This document shows positions 8,376 through 16,531 of a DNA stretch of 64,000 bases, piece by piece (position 1 is the first letter of the stretch; the number at the start of each line of letters is the position of its first letter). This DNA is from an uncultured Collinsella sp. (GTDB lineage Bacteria; Actinomycetota; Coriobacteriia; Coriobacteriales; Coriobacteriaceae), in contig CANRSF010000004.1 in the NCBI GenBank assembly GCA_947642445.1, positions 1-64,000 on the forward strand. Reading direction: 5' to 3'. The position numbers and the translations under genes were made by a program. Under the pieces are notes generated by a model. That model was not told the origin of the DNA and searched no databases. It saw only the letters and a program-made list of their open reading frames with translations.

Positions 8376-9446
8376 GCCGAAGCTGATGCCCAGCGCTTTG
8401 GCCTCGCGCACCAGATCGCTCTGGGGGTCGACATATTTGAGCTTGCCGGCGACATCCTCGAGCGGCATATGGCACATCTTGCCGTCGCGCAGGGCAATCA
8501 TGTAGCCAAACTCGCCGCGCAGGCAGCCGAGCGCCGCCTCGACACCGCACTGGGTCGCAAAGATGCGGTCCTGGGCATCGGGCTGACCGCCGCGCTGCGT
8601 GTGGCCGGGGATGGCGACGCGGGTCTCGCGACCGGTCTTGGCCTCAATCTCCTTGGCGATGTCGTAGACAATCGACGGGCTCGTGCGCTCGGCGAGCTTC
8701 TTCTTGTACTCCTTCTTGGACAGTGCCGCGTCTTCCTTGGAGATGGCGCCCTCGGCGACGGCCACGATGGTAAAGCGGCTGCCGGTCTCCATGCGATGCT
8801 CGATGGTCTTGATGACGTTATCCATGTCGTAGGGGATCTCGGGAATCAAGATGACATCCGCGCCGCCCGCGACGCCGGCATACAGTGGGATCCAGCCAAC
8901 CTTGTGGCCCATGATTTCGATGACAAACACGCGACCGTGGCTCGAAGCGGTGGTGTGGATGTCGTCGATGCACTTGGTGGCGACGTCGATGGCGCTCGTA
9001 AAGCCAAACGTCAACTCGGTGCCCCAGGTGTCGTTGTCGATGGTCTTGGGCAGGGCGATAACGTTGAGGCCCTCTTCGCGCAGGCGGTTGGCGGTCTTGG
9101 TGGAGCCGTTGCCGCCCAGCATAAACAGGCAGTCGAGCTGCAACTTGTGATAGGTGTGGACCATCGCGGGCACCTTCTCGACGCCGTCGGCCTCGGGAGT
9201 ATCCAGGCGCTTGAACGGCGTACGGCTCGTGCCCAGGATGGTGCCGCCGCGGGTGAGGATGCCGCTAAAATCGGCGGGCGACATGACGCGGAACCTGCTG
9301 TAGATAAGGCCCTGGTAGCCGTCCTCAAAACCATAGATCTCGATAGGCTCTTCGCTATTGGTCATGAGCGTTTTGACAATGCCGCGCATGGTGGCGTTGA
9401 GCGCCTGGCAGTCGCCGCCACTGGTAAGAAGACCGATCCTGAGCAT
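8367..9446 (-). CDS. pfkA: 6-phosphofructokinase (group III type)
   Basis: Phosphorylates fructose 6-phosphate to the 1,6-bisphosphate in glycolysis; 359 residues. Visible: N-terminal LTSGGDCQALNATMRG, phosphate-donor loop LGGNGSTKTANRL, catalytic PKTIDND, substrate segments FGFTSAIDVATKCIDDIHTTASSHGRVFVIEIMGHKVGW and GGADVILIPEIPYD, and PGHTQRGG. The Gly after Asn in GGNGS (instead of the Asp of PPi enzymes) favours ATP. The Lys in PKTIDND, as in PPi-linked and actinobacterial ATP enzymes, puts it in the mixed group III, so the phosphoryl donor is not certain. ATG with GGAAGG upstream. Confidence 0.92.
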   Translation of the reverse strand: MLRIGLLTSGGDCQALNATMRGIVKTLMTNSEEPIEIYGFEDGYQGLIYSRFRVMSPADFSGILTRGGTILGTSRTPFKRLDTPEADGVEKVPAMVHTYHKLQLDCLFMLGGNGSTKTANRLREEGLNVIALPKTIDNDTWGTELTFGFTSAIDVATKCIDDIHTTASSHGRVFVIEIMGHKVGWIPLYAGVAGGADVILIPEIPYDMDNVIKTIEHRMETGSRFTIVAVAEGAISKEDAALSKKEYKKKLAERTSPSIVYDIAKEIEAKTGRETRVAIPGHTQRGGQPDAQDRIFATQCGVEAALGCLRGEFGYMIALRDGKMCHMPLEDVAGKLKYVDPQSDLVREAKALGISFGDE

Positions 9447-9465
9447 GATGAATCCTTCCGGGCAA

Positions 9466-9519
9466 GTTATAACATGCGCATAAGTTTACCCCCGCACACT
9501 GTTGATACGGGGGTAAAAC
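9466..9519 (-). promoter_or_regulatory. pfkA promoter with overlapping inverted repeat
   Basis: Minus strand TGTTATAAC (an extended -10; TATAAC at 9466-9471) lies about 20 bases before the pfkA start. A perfect inverted repeat GTTTACCCCCG...CGGGGGTAAAC (9484-9519) covers the expected -35 region, where no -35 consensus is visible. It may be an operator, or the terminator of the preceding minus-strand hydrolase gene, though no T tract follows. Confidence 0.4.
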
Positions 9520-9585
9520 GTGTTAGCTCAAGCGTATAGAAATGTAAGCAACGTCAGGGAACGTAAGGCCGACGGGCCTGGCTCC

Positions 9586-10671
9586 TTACAGTGCGAAGGC
9601 ATCGACGTTGCCCCAGTGGCGGCGCAGCGTGATGGCGGCAGCGGGCTCGGTGTTGTCGAAGACGACCGACCACTGCGTGTTGCTGGTGATGTCTTCCGGA
9701 TTGGGCTCTTGCGCCGCAGCGCGCAGGGTCTTCCAAGCGACTGCCTCGTCTTGGGCACCGACATGGGCGTCGAGGACATCGGCGATTGCGATGACGCGTT
9801 CCTTGCCATGGCCCAGCTCGCCATTCTTTTGGTTGGGCAGCACTTCGTCGCCATAGCAGGCGTAGAAGTTCGTAACCTGGCGTACAGGAGTCGCTTTGAA
9901 AGCGCGGTCCGGATCGCGCGGATCCCACTCTACTACGCGCGCGTCACCGGCGGCGTCGTTGATAAAGAAGTGGTAATCGCGTCCGGCCATGGCGTGCATG
10001 TCGTAGGCGGAAAGCAGGTCGACGGCCTCTTGCGTGGTAGCCGCGCGGTCGAGCACCAGACGGATGGCGAGCGAGGTATTGATGACGGGGCGCTTTGTGT
10101 CCTGGTCACAGGGCTTGGAATCCAGGGTGAGCACGGCAATGGACACGCCGCATTCGTTGACACCGTCGAGCTGGGCAAACGGGCCCATCAACGCTGCGGC
10201 GCGTCCGGCGACGGAGTCAAGTGGAGTGTTGGCGCCCAGGTTATTGAGGGCCGCAAAGCCGATGGAGGCATAGCCGTCGCGCGGGTGATTGCGCGCCAGC
10301 AGCGCCGAGGTGTCGTCCTTAAAGTCGTAATTGCGACCGGTGCGCACGCGGCCTTCGGCATCTACGGCGACAAAAGCGCTGCAGGCAAACTGGGGCGCCT
10401 GGACATGTGCCGGCACGCCGGGGAGCACCTGCGCCACCACGGCATCGATGTAGGTCTGGTCGTCGCGCACGCCAGCGGCGATGATGCGATCAAGATCGTA
10501 GTCGTAGGCAATGTCGATTGCGTACAGGTCATAGCCATCCGCGTAGCCGGTCAAGCGTTTGAGCGACGCGGCGGACTTGATTTGCTTGTGATAAACGATA
10601 CCGGTGGCAGCGGCAAGGCCGACGGCGGCTCCCGCGACACCGCAGGCGATGGCAATGTTACGTGGCTTCAT
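9586..10671 (-). CDS. linear amide C-N hydrolase (choloylglycine hydrolase-like, Ntn fold)
   Basis: A 361-residue putative Ntn hydrolase. After an N-terminal signal anchor (NIAIACGVAGAAVGLAAATGIVY) the central motif FACSAFVAVDAEGRVRTGRNYDF contains the candidate nucleophile Cys (CSAF) and the GRNYDF strand typical of the C45 / penicillin-acylase-like group. Later blocks NECGVSIAVLTLDS, GRDYHFFINDAAGDARVVEWD and NTQWSVVFDNTEPAAAITLR fit the same superfamily. In this group the Cys usually becomes N-terminal after processing; here it lies about 95 residues in. Bile-salt hydrolase activity cannot be concluded; the substrate may be another amide. The start has GAGGAGCC upstream. Confidence 0.78.
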   Translation of the reverse strand: MKPRNIAIACGVAGAAVGLAAATGIVYHKQIKSAASLKRLTGYADGYDLYAIDIAYDYDLDRIIAAGVRDDQTYIDAVVAQVLPGVPAHVQAPQFACSAFVAVDAEGRVRTGRNYDFKDDTSALLARNHPRDGYASIGFAALNNLGANTPLDSVAGRAAALMGPFAQLDGVNECGVSIAVLTLDSKPCDQDTKRPVINTSLAIRLVLDRAATTQEAVDLLSAYDMHAMAGRDYHFFINDAAGDARVVEWDPRDPDRAFKATPVRQVTNFYACYGDEVLPNQKNGELGHGKERVIAIADVLDAHVGAQDEAVAWKTLRAAAQEPNPEDITSNTQWSVVFDNTEPAAAITLRRHWGNVDAFAL

Positions 10672-10832
10672 GACGGCTCCTCTCGTCCTGTTAGCGCAAT
10701 TGTCGCAAAAGGAGCGCGGGCATGATGGCTCAACTTGGTGAGCGGCGCGGAATTAAGCACGGAATGAAGAGTGCGGCGCTGGCGTGGCGGGGTATGCTGG
10801 AGGGGACCATCAACCCAGCGAAAGGGGAGAGC

Positions 10833-12218
10833 ATGACGGATCAGGAAACGCCCGAGCGCGCGCATGTGACGGCCGATGATATCGAGGCCGCCAACGATCT
10901 TATCGACTTTATCGAGGCATGCCCCAGCATGTTCCATACGGCGGCGACCATTATGGCCGAGCTCGACGAGGCGGGCTTTACCTACCTGTCCGAGAATGCG
11001 GCGTGGGACATCGAGCCGGGCGGGCGTTATTACACGCAGCGCAACACCTCGAGCGTTGTTGCCTTTAAGGTGGGCGAGGACCTGGCCGCGACGTGGGGCG
11101 AGGACGGCGTTGCCGGTGACTATCATTTTCAACTCACGGCGTCGCACAGCGATTCTCCGACGTTTAAGGTCAAGGCCGTGCCCGAGCTCGACGGCGCGGG
11201 CGAGACGCTGCGCCTGAACACCGAGGCCTACGGCGGCATGATCGACTACACCTGGTTCGACCGCCCGTTGGCGCTTGCGGGCCGCGTGTTGGTGCGCGAG
11301 GGCGACCGTATTGAGAGCCGCCTGCTTGCCACCGAGCGCGAGGTCGCTATTATCCCGAGCCTTGCCATCCACATGAACCGCGGCGTTAACGAGGACTTTG
11401 CTCCCAACCGAGCCATTGATCTGTGCCCGCTCATCAGCGCCGGTGACCTTAAGCAGGGAGATTTTGACGCCCTGATCGCTGACGAACTGGACGTTGAGCC
11501 CGAGCAGATCCTGGGCCGCGATCTGTTCCTGGTCAATCGTCAGGATGCGCGCATTTGGGGCTGGGCCGACGAGCTCATCTCGACGCCCAAGCTCGACGAC
11601 CTGGCCTGCGCCTACACCTCACTGCAGGCATTTTTGGGTGCCGAGAACGCGCACGACGTTTCGGTCTTCTGCTGCTTTGATAATGAGGAGGTTGGCTCCG
11701 AGACCAAGCAGGGCGCCATGTCGACGTTCTTGGCCGACGCGCTGCGCCGCATCAACGGATCGTTGGGCTTTGACGACGAGTCGTACCACCGCGCACTTGC
11801 CGCCTCGATGCTTGTAAGCTGCGACAATGCACATGCCGTGCACCCCAACCATGCCGAGAAGTGCGATGCCCGCAATCAGGTGGTACTCAACGGCGGCATC
11901 GTCATCAAGGAGGCCGCCAACCAGCACTACTGCACCGACGCCTTTAGCCGCGCGGTGTTCCAGGCCATTTGCGATGACGCCGACGTGCCCACGCAGGCCT
12001 TTGCCAACAAGAGCGATATGGCCGGCGGTTCTACCCTGGGCAATCTGTCCAATATGCAGGCGAGCATGCATGCCGTGGACGTGGGCCTGCCGCAGCTTGC
12101 CATGCACTCGAGCTACGAGACCGGCGGCGTGCGCGACGTGATGTACGCTATCCGCGCCCTCACCGCCTTCTACGAGCGCAACCTAACCATCAACGGCGCC
12201 GAAAGTGTGGAGCTCTAA
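10833..12218 (+). CDS. M18 family aminopeptidase
   Basis: Cytosolic zinc aminopeptidase of 461 residues, removing N-terminal residues from peptides. The M18 pattern is clear: SHSDSPTFKVK (first metal His/Asp), PSLAIHMNR, TPKLDDLACAYTSL (bridging Asp), CFDNEEVGSETKQGA (catalytic and metal Glu), DNAHAVHPNHAEK, GGSTLGNLSN and a C-terminal LAMHSSYETGG with the last metal His. I moved the start to the ATG at 10833, preceded by AAAGGGGAGAGC; the track's extra 37 residues are not family-like. Its TAA runs directly into a hairpin repeat. Confidence 0.93.
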   Translation: MTDQETPERAHVTADDIEAANDLIDFIEACPSMFHTAATIMAELDEAGFTYLSENAAWDIEPGGRYYTQRNTSSVVAFKVGEDLAATWGEDGVAGDYHFQLTASHSDSPTFKVKAVPELDGAGETLRLNTEAYGGMIDYTWFDRPLALAGRVLVREGDRIESRLLATEREVAIIPSLAIHMNRGVNEDFAPNRAIDLCPLISAGDLKQGDFDALIADELDVEPEQILGRDLFLVNRQDARIWGWADELISTPKLDDLACAYTSLQAFLGAENAHDVSVFCCFDNEEVGSETKQGAMSTFLADALRRINGSLGFDDESYHRALAASMLVSCDNAHAVHPNHAEKCDARNQVVLNGGIVIKEAANQHYCTDAFSRAVFQAICDDADVPTQAFANKSDMAGGSTLGNLSNMQASMHAVDVGLPQLAMHSSYETGGVRDVMYAIRALTAFYERNLTINGAESVEL

Positions 12219-12268
12219 AACCTGCCAAAAAGGGATGTTAATTTTGGCAGGTTTTATCTGGGCGAATG
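12219..12268 (+). repeat. CCTGCC hairpin repeat, copy 4
   Basis: Starts on the base after the aminopeptidase TAA. Stem AACCTGCCAAAA/TTTTGGCAGGTT with a variant loop (AGGGATGTTAA, missing the CAGG part), then TTATCTGGGCGAATG. Confidence 0.85.
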
Positions 12269-12303
12269 CAAAGGGTGAAACCGAACTGGATTGGTGATGC
12301 GTA

Positions 12304-12337
12304 GCCGCCGAGGTGCAGTGTGCCTCGGCGGCTTTTT
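12304..12337 (+). terminator. intrinsic terminator before the toxin-antitoxin module
   Basis: GCCGCCGAGG / CCTCGGCGGC perfect 10-bp stem followed by five T residues. Confidence 0.85.
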
Positions 12338-12387
12338 GTGTACAGAGTACGGCTAATGCTTATAAATGCTATACATGCTTTACGTAT

Positions 12388-12409
12388 CTACCATAGAGTT
12401 TTATGATAG
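12388..12409 (+). promoter_or_regulatory. candidate toxin-antitoxin operator
   Basis: An AT-rich stretch just before the antitoxin has an imperfect dyad ctaccata...tatgatag (7 of 8) close to the ribosome site TTAAGGAGGGG. Antitoxins of this type usually repress their own operon through such dyads; this is inferred from position. Confidence 0.3.
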
Positions 12410-12432
12410 TTTTGAAGTATTAAGGAGGGGTT

Positions 12433-12813
12433 ATGACCACAACAGCCGCTCAGATCAACGTACGTCTCGATGCCGATCTTAAAAGGAGTGGGGACGCCGC
12501 TCTCTCCAAGGCCGGTATGACGCCGAGCCAAGCGGTGCGAGCGCTCTGGCAGCTTGCAGCGTCGCTGGCCGATCGCCCCGGTGCGCTCGAGGATATCCTG
12601 CTGCCCAGTCGTGCCCGGGCGGAACAGCGCGAGCGCGAAAAGGCCGCCAAACGTAAGTTCGAGCTCATGGATCAGGGGTCGAAGCTGTTCGCTGCCGCTT
12701 GCTGTGAGTCGGGAATCGATATGGTCAAGGCTCAGCCATCGGACGACGAAGAGCTCAAACGGAATGCCTATGCGGATCGCTATGGCGAGGAGATGAGCTG
12801 GCTCTATGAGTGA
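12433..12813 (+). CDS. RelB/DinJ-like antitoxin
   Basis: 126 residues. The N-terminal part (AAQINVRLDADLKRSGDAALSKAGMTPSQAVRALWQLAA) is the ribbon-helix-helix DNA-binding domain of RelB/DinJ antitoxins. A charged helix (SRARAEQREREKAAKRKFELMD) and an acidic tail that should wrap the toxin follow. It overlaps the next gene by 8 bases, the usual translational coupling of toxin-antitoxin pairs. The family normally partners RelE/YafQ ribonucleases, so its pairing with a PIN toxin is less usual. It is longer than the typical 80-95 residues. Start with TTAAGGAGGGG upstream. Confidence 0.85.
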   Translation: MTTTAAQINVRLDADLKRSGDAALSKAGMTPSQAVRALWQLAASLADRPGALEDILLPSRARAEQREREKAAKRKFELMDQGSKLFAAACCESGIDMVKAQPSDDEELKRNAYADRYGEEMSWLYE

Positions 12814-13300
12814 GACTCCAAAGCGCATCTTGGTTGACACCAACGTGTGGCTCGATTACTTCATTCCCTCACGACGTGGTCGTTCGGTGGCGATTGAGTT
12901 TTTACGCGATGCATGCACGGCGCAGGTTGATTTGCTGTACGCGGCGACATCGTCCAAAGACCTGTTCTATTTGATTTCAAGCGAACATAAGGCATGGTAT
13001 CGGCGCGAGCATGGTTCGCTTTCCCAGTATGCCGCTACGGTAGCGACTTCGCTTGCATGGGATTGTCTTAGCGTGCTGTCGCAGCTTGCCACGCCAGTGC
13101 CCTGTGACCTGAGCGATATATGGATGGCGAGCAGGCAGCGTGAGCTCCATAGCGATTACGAAGACGATTTAATCATTGCGGCAGCGATACGCGCAAAGGC
13201 AGATCTCCTGGTCACCAACGATGTCAAGCTCTCTTCGCATGCGCCCGTCGCAGCAATGAACGTCGAAAACGCAAGAAACTATCTAACAACGCTTAAATAG
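12806..13300 (+). CDS. PIN-domain toxin (putative RNase)
   Basis: 164 residues with a PIN nuclease fold. The first acidic residue is in ILVDTNVWLDYF, a mid acidic region follows (SSKDLFYLISSEHKAWY), then the HSDYEDDLIIAAAIRAKADLLVTND block with the paired Asp residues and the terminal Asp that bind Mg2+ or Mn2+. Such proteins cleave tRNA, rRNA or mRNA when the antitoxin is lost. The ATG overlaps the antitoxin end, supporting one operon and a VapC-like role with a RelB-type partner. The key acidic residues are present, so it is probably active. Confidence 0.85.
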   Translation: MSETPKRILVDTNVWLDYFIPSRRGRSVAIEFLRDACTAQVDLLYAATSSKDLFYLISSEHKAWYRREHGSLSQYAATVATSLAWDCLSVLSQLATPVPCDLSDIWMASRQRELHSDYEDDLIIAAAIRAKADLLVTNDVKLSSHAPVAAMNVENARNYLTTLK

Positions 13301-13385
13301 CGCTAGACCCCTCTGGTCGAATAATGGTCAGCGAGAGTCCACAGGTAGGGCCGCGCCAGCAAAGCGCCGCAGGTTGAACAAAAGT

Positions 13386-13496
13386 CAGCGAGAGCCCGCC
13401 GTTTGAGCCAAGGTGCCGTGAAATGAAAAGGCGCTGACCTTCTGGTCGCGCCTTTGAAATTGAACGGCAGATTGGCCAAACGGCGGGCTCGCAGCG
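13386..13496. repeat. inverted repeat between PIN toxin and dehydrogenase
   Basis: GCGAGAGCCCGCCGTTTGAGCCA (about 13388-13410) pairs with TGGCCAAACGGCGGGCTCGC (13473-13492) with small gaps. GTCAGCGAGAG(T/C)CC also occurs as a direct repeat around 13328 and 13384. A separate short stem TTCCGGCGTTT/AAACGCCGGAA follows at about 13507-13530. No gene is seen between 13301 and 13534. Confidence 0.55.
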
Positions 13497-13534
13497 TCGA
13501 GGGGTTCCGGCGTTTGGTAAAACGCCGGAACAAA

Positions 13535-14470
13535 TCAGTGTTCGATCCAGCAACGCAGGGTCTCGCCGGCTTGCAGGTGACGCAGATTCTCCGCGGCGAT
13601 GTCGACGACGTTGTTGAGCGTGGCGGCCAGGTGGAACCAGCCGGAGACGTGCGGCGTGATGAGCATGTTGGGCGCGTCCCACAGCGGGCTTGTCGCGGGC
13701 AGGGGCTCGGGGTCGGTGACGTCGACCGCGGCGCCGGCGAGATGGCCCGACTCCAGGGCGGCAACCAAGTCGTCGGCGACCACAAGGTCGCCGCGGCCGC
13801 CGTTGGCAAAGAAGGCGCCCGGCTTCATCGCGGCGAAGAACTCGGCATTCGCAAGACCGCGGGTCTCGGGCGTGCTGGGCAAAAAGGATGCGACGATGTC
13901 GGCCTCGGCCAGGCGCTCGGACAGGGCATCCATGCCGTCCATGTCCTCAAACACAATGGGATAGACGAGCGGATGGCGCTTGATGCCGCGGACGTGCGCG
14001 CCCATGCTGCGGCAGAGCGTGGCAAAGTGGCCGCCGATATCGCCCGCGCCCAGCACCAGCACGTTGGCATTTTTGAGCGAGGTGACCGGGCCCAAGTCCT
14101 CCCAGCGATGCTCGCGCTGCAGGTCCTGGTAGCCGGGCAGGCGCTTCATCATTGACAGCACCATGGCAAACATGTGCTCGCTTACGGCCTGACCGTAGGC
14201 GCCGATCGAGCAAGACAGCTTGGCGTCAGCCGGCACGGTGCCGGCGGCAAGGTAGTCGTCATAGCCGGCGGTCTGCAGTTGCAGCAGTTGAAGGTGCTCG
14301 CATGCGGGGAGCATGGCGGGGTCAACGTTGCCCAGAATCACATCGGCGTCAGCGACTTGCTCGTGCGTGACGGCGTCGGCGCTCGTGTAGATAAAATCTT
14401 CGCCCGGAGCGCTCGACTCGAGGATCGCGCGGTGACGATCGTTGACGGGCAACAAAACCAGGATGTTCAC
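13535..14470 (-). CDS. D-isomer-specific 2-hydroxyacid dehydrogenase
   Basis: 311 residues, NAD(P)-dependent interconversion of a 2-oxo acid and a D-2-hydroxy acid. The Rossmann motif VLVLGAGDIGGHFATLCRSMG is in the middle. The catalytic triad of the family is present: Arg in FFANGGRGDLV, Glu in DVTDPEPLP and His in ITPHVSGWF. The N-terminal half is the variable substrate domain (LQTAGYDDYLAAG). The precise substrate (glycerate, lactate, phosphoglycerate) cannot be told from sequence. It starts at GTG after GGAGAGGA. The preceding gene on this strand (map) is 134 bases away with a hairpin repeat between them, so it may have its own promoter. Confidence 0.88.
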   Translation of the reverse strand: MNILVLLPVNDRHRAILESSAPGEDFIYTSADAVTHEQVADADVILGNVDPAMLPACEHLQLLQLQTAGYDDYLAAGTVPADAKLSCSIGAYGQAVSEHMFAMVLSMMKRLPGYQDLQREHRWEDLGPVTSLKNANVLVLGAGDIGGHFATLCRSMGAHVRGIKRHPLVYPIVFEDMDGMDALSERLAEADIVASFLPSTPETRGLANAEFFAAMKPGAFFANGGRGDLVVADDLVAALESGHLAGAAVDVTDPEPLPATSPLWDAPNMLITPHVSGWFHLAATLNNVVDIAAENLRHLQAGETLRCWIEH

Positions 14471-14486
14471 AAGCAGTCCTCTCCGC

Positions 14487-14540
14487 TCGACCTACCAAAA
14501 AGGGACAGGTTTATTTTGGCAGGTTTTATCAGGCAAAACG
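14487..14540 (+). repeat. CCTGCC hairpin repeat, copy 5
   Basis: ACCTACCAAAAAGGGACAGGTTTATTTTGGCAGGTTTTATCAGGCAAAACG, with one mismatch in the left arm. It lies between two minus-strand genes but is in plus orientation, so its T tail would not serve them as a terminator. Confidence 0.8.
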
Positions 14541-14604
14541 TTCAAATAAAACGCCGGGCGCTCATGGACGGTTATAAGTCCATGAGCGCCCGGCGTCCGT
14601 GCGG

Positions 14605-15492
14605 CTACCAGCTCAGCAGCTCGTAACCGTCCTCGGTCACCACGAGCTGCACCTCGCATTGAGCCGAATCGCTACCGTCCTTGGTGCGCACGCACCAGCC
14701 ATCGCCCTTGCTAATCTTGATGTCGGGCGCTCCGGCATTGACCATGGGCTCGATGGTAAAGACCATGCCCGGAGCCATGATGGTGTCCACATCGGGCGCC
14801 TCGGTGGTAAAGCCTACAAACGGGTCCTCGTGGAACTCCTTGCCAATGCCGTGTCCGCCGTACTCGCGCACCACGCTAAAGCCGGCGTCCTCGACCGTCT
14901 TTTGCACGGCTTCGGCCATAACGGAGAGCGGCAACCATGGCTTGACGGCCGCCAGACCCGCCTCCACGCTGGCGCGGGTGACGTCGACCAGGCGCTGGCG
15001 CTCGGCCGAGACCTCGCCGATGCAGAACATGCGGCTCGAGTCGCTAAAGTAGCCGTCCAAGATCGTGGAGCAGTCCACGTTGATGATGTCGCCCTCGTGC
15101 AGCACGTCCGTATCGCAGGGGATGCCGTGACAGACCACGTCGTTGATCGAGGTGCACACGCTCTTGGGGTAGCCCTCATAGTTGAGGTCGGCCGGCGTGC
15201 CACCGTGCTCGATGGTGTAGTCGTAGATCATCTGGTCGATCTGGTTGGTGGTCATGCCCGCGGCGATATGCTCGCCCACGTAGTCAAGCACGCCCACGTT
15301 GATGACGGCCGAACGCCTAATGCCCTCGATATCGGCGGGCGTCTTGTAGAGCGTGCGGGGCAGAACCTCCCAGCCCTCTTCCCACAGGCGCTCGAGGCGC
15401 TCGTCGAAGGCGCTATGGCATTTCTTATATTTTTTGCCGCTGCCGCACCAGCAAGCATCGTTGCGGCCGGGTACGGGTCCGTTGTCAAACAT
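14605..15492 (-). CDS. map: methionine aminopeptidase with SEC-C zinc domain
   Basis: Removes the initiator Met from new proteins; 295 residues. The N-terminus carries a SEC-C type zinc motif (PGRNDACWCGSGKKYKKCH), known in some type I enzymes and thought to help ribosome or chaperone contact. The catalytic domain follows with the five metal ligands: Asp in INVDC, Asp in YFSDSSRMF, His in YGGHGIGKEFHEDP, Glu in FTIEPM and Glu near the end in AQCEVQLVVTEDG. The ATG has AAAGGAAG upstream. A radical SAM gene precedes it on the same strand after 87 bases. Confidence 0.95.
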   Translation of the reverse strand: MFDNGPVPGRNDACWCGSGKKYKKCHSAFDERLERLWEEGWEVLPRTLYKTPADIEGIRRSAVINVGVLDYVGEHIAAGMTTNQIDQMIYDYTIEHGGTPADLNYEGYPKSVCTSINDVVCHGIPCDTDVLHEGDIINVDCSTILDGYFSDSSRMFCIGEVSAERQRLVDVTRASVEAGLAAVKPWLPLSVMAEAVQKTVEDAGFSVVREYGGHGIGKEFHEDPFVGFTTEAPDVDTIMAPGMVFTIEPMVNAGAPDIKISKGDGWCVRTKDGSDSAQCEVQLVVTEDGYELLSW

Positions 15493-15579
15493 GGCTAACT
15501 TCCTTTCATTCGCAGCTAGTATAGCCCACCCGCAGAGTCCCGTCCCAAAAAGACTGCCCTGGGCGGCCGTGCGGTTCCG

Positions 15580-16362
15580 CTAGTAACTCACCTGACAGGG
15601 GATGCCGAGGGCGCGCACGCGCGCGGCGATGGCGTCGAGCGCTTCGGGCGCTGCTTTGGCAAGGCCGGCAACCGGTGTCTCGCGCGCCACCGTGTAGATG
15701 GTCGCCTCCTGCGGGCGAATGCGCTCGAGCGCCGCGAGCCAAGGGCCGACGTACTCCTCGCCGGTGTTATCGAGAGACTTGCCCCGGTACTCACCGTTCA
15801 TAAACATCGTCTGGATAATGACGTGGCCGTTAAAGCTCGCGAACGTCTCGATCTGGTGCTCGACGTCGTAGGGGCCAACGGGCTGGTCGAGCAGTTGGAT
15901 AAATGCCGGATCGACCGTATCCAGCTTGAGGATGTTGTCGTCGACCATCATAAGCGCGTTGTGCACCTCGGGACGATCGGCGCGCGTGCCGTTGGAAAGC
16001 ACGGCAATCTTGGTGTTCGGTGCCAGCTGGTCGCGAAGCGCGACGGCGCCGGCGATGGCCTGCGGAAACTCCGGTGCGGCGGTGGGCTCGCCGTTGCCGG
16101 CAAACGTGATTACATCGGGCAGCTCGCCCTCGGCCGCCATCTCGTGCAATTTGGCCTCGAGTGCGTCGAGCACCGCGGCGGCCGTGTTATACGGCTCGTG
16201 GCAGGGGCGCTCGGAGTTGAGACCGTTCTCGCAGTAGATGCAGTCAAACGTACAGATCTTGCCCGATGCCGGCATCATGTTGACGCCGAGCGAAAGGCCC
16301 AGGCGGCGGCTGCGCACCGGTCCAAAGATGGGGCTGGCATTTAAAAACGTAGACATAGACAT
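15580..16362 (-). CDS. radical SAM protein
   Basis: About 260 residues with the SAM-binding [4Fe-4S] motif CTFDCIYC (a CxxxCxxC cysteine pattern) near residue 40, then FAGNGEPTAAPEFP (the GEPT turn) and the barrel segments VLSNGTRADRPEV and ILKLDTVD. The pattern resembles the COG0731-like radical SAM enzymes (tRNA wybutosine-like family), but no reaction can be assigned. Two in-frame ATGs follow the ribosome site AAGGAG: the first (16362) is only 3 bases away, the second (16356) is 9 bases away and may be the real one. The 10 upstream residues of the track start are unlikely. Confidence 0.82.
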   Translation of the reverse strand: MSMSTFLNASPIFGPVRSRRLGLSLGVNMMPASGKICTFDCIYCENGLNSERPCHEPYNTAAAVLDALEAKLHEMAAEGELPDVITFAGNGEPTAAPEFPQAIAGAVALRDQLAPNTKIAVLSNGTRADRPEVHNALMMVDDNILKLDTVDPAFIQLLDQPVGPYDVEHQIETFASFNGHVIIQTMFMNGEYRGKSLDNTGEEYVGPWLAALERIRPQEATIYTVARETPVAGLAKAAPEALDAIAARVRALGIPCQVSY

Positions 16363-16531
16363 ATGCTCCTTGGGACAGTTGTGCCTAAGCATAGCATCGG
16401 CGCCAAAGTCTGGTTTGGGCTTGTGCTCTTAGGTTTCGTTTTTTCATTCTGCCCTCGATGCCCGCGTCATGAGAGGTTTCGGGTCGGGTACAGTTCGTGT
16501 GTTAACAAGGCACAAGACGATGGAGCACAAC

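Noticed and set aside
8096-8550. Short ORFs on both strands around the pfkA 3' end
   Set aside because: They are reading frames through a nested palindrome, so both strands give similar peptides.
8469-9539. 356-residue plus-strand ORF
   Set aside because: Antisense to pfkA.
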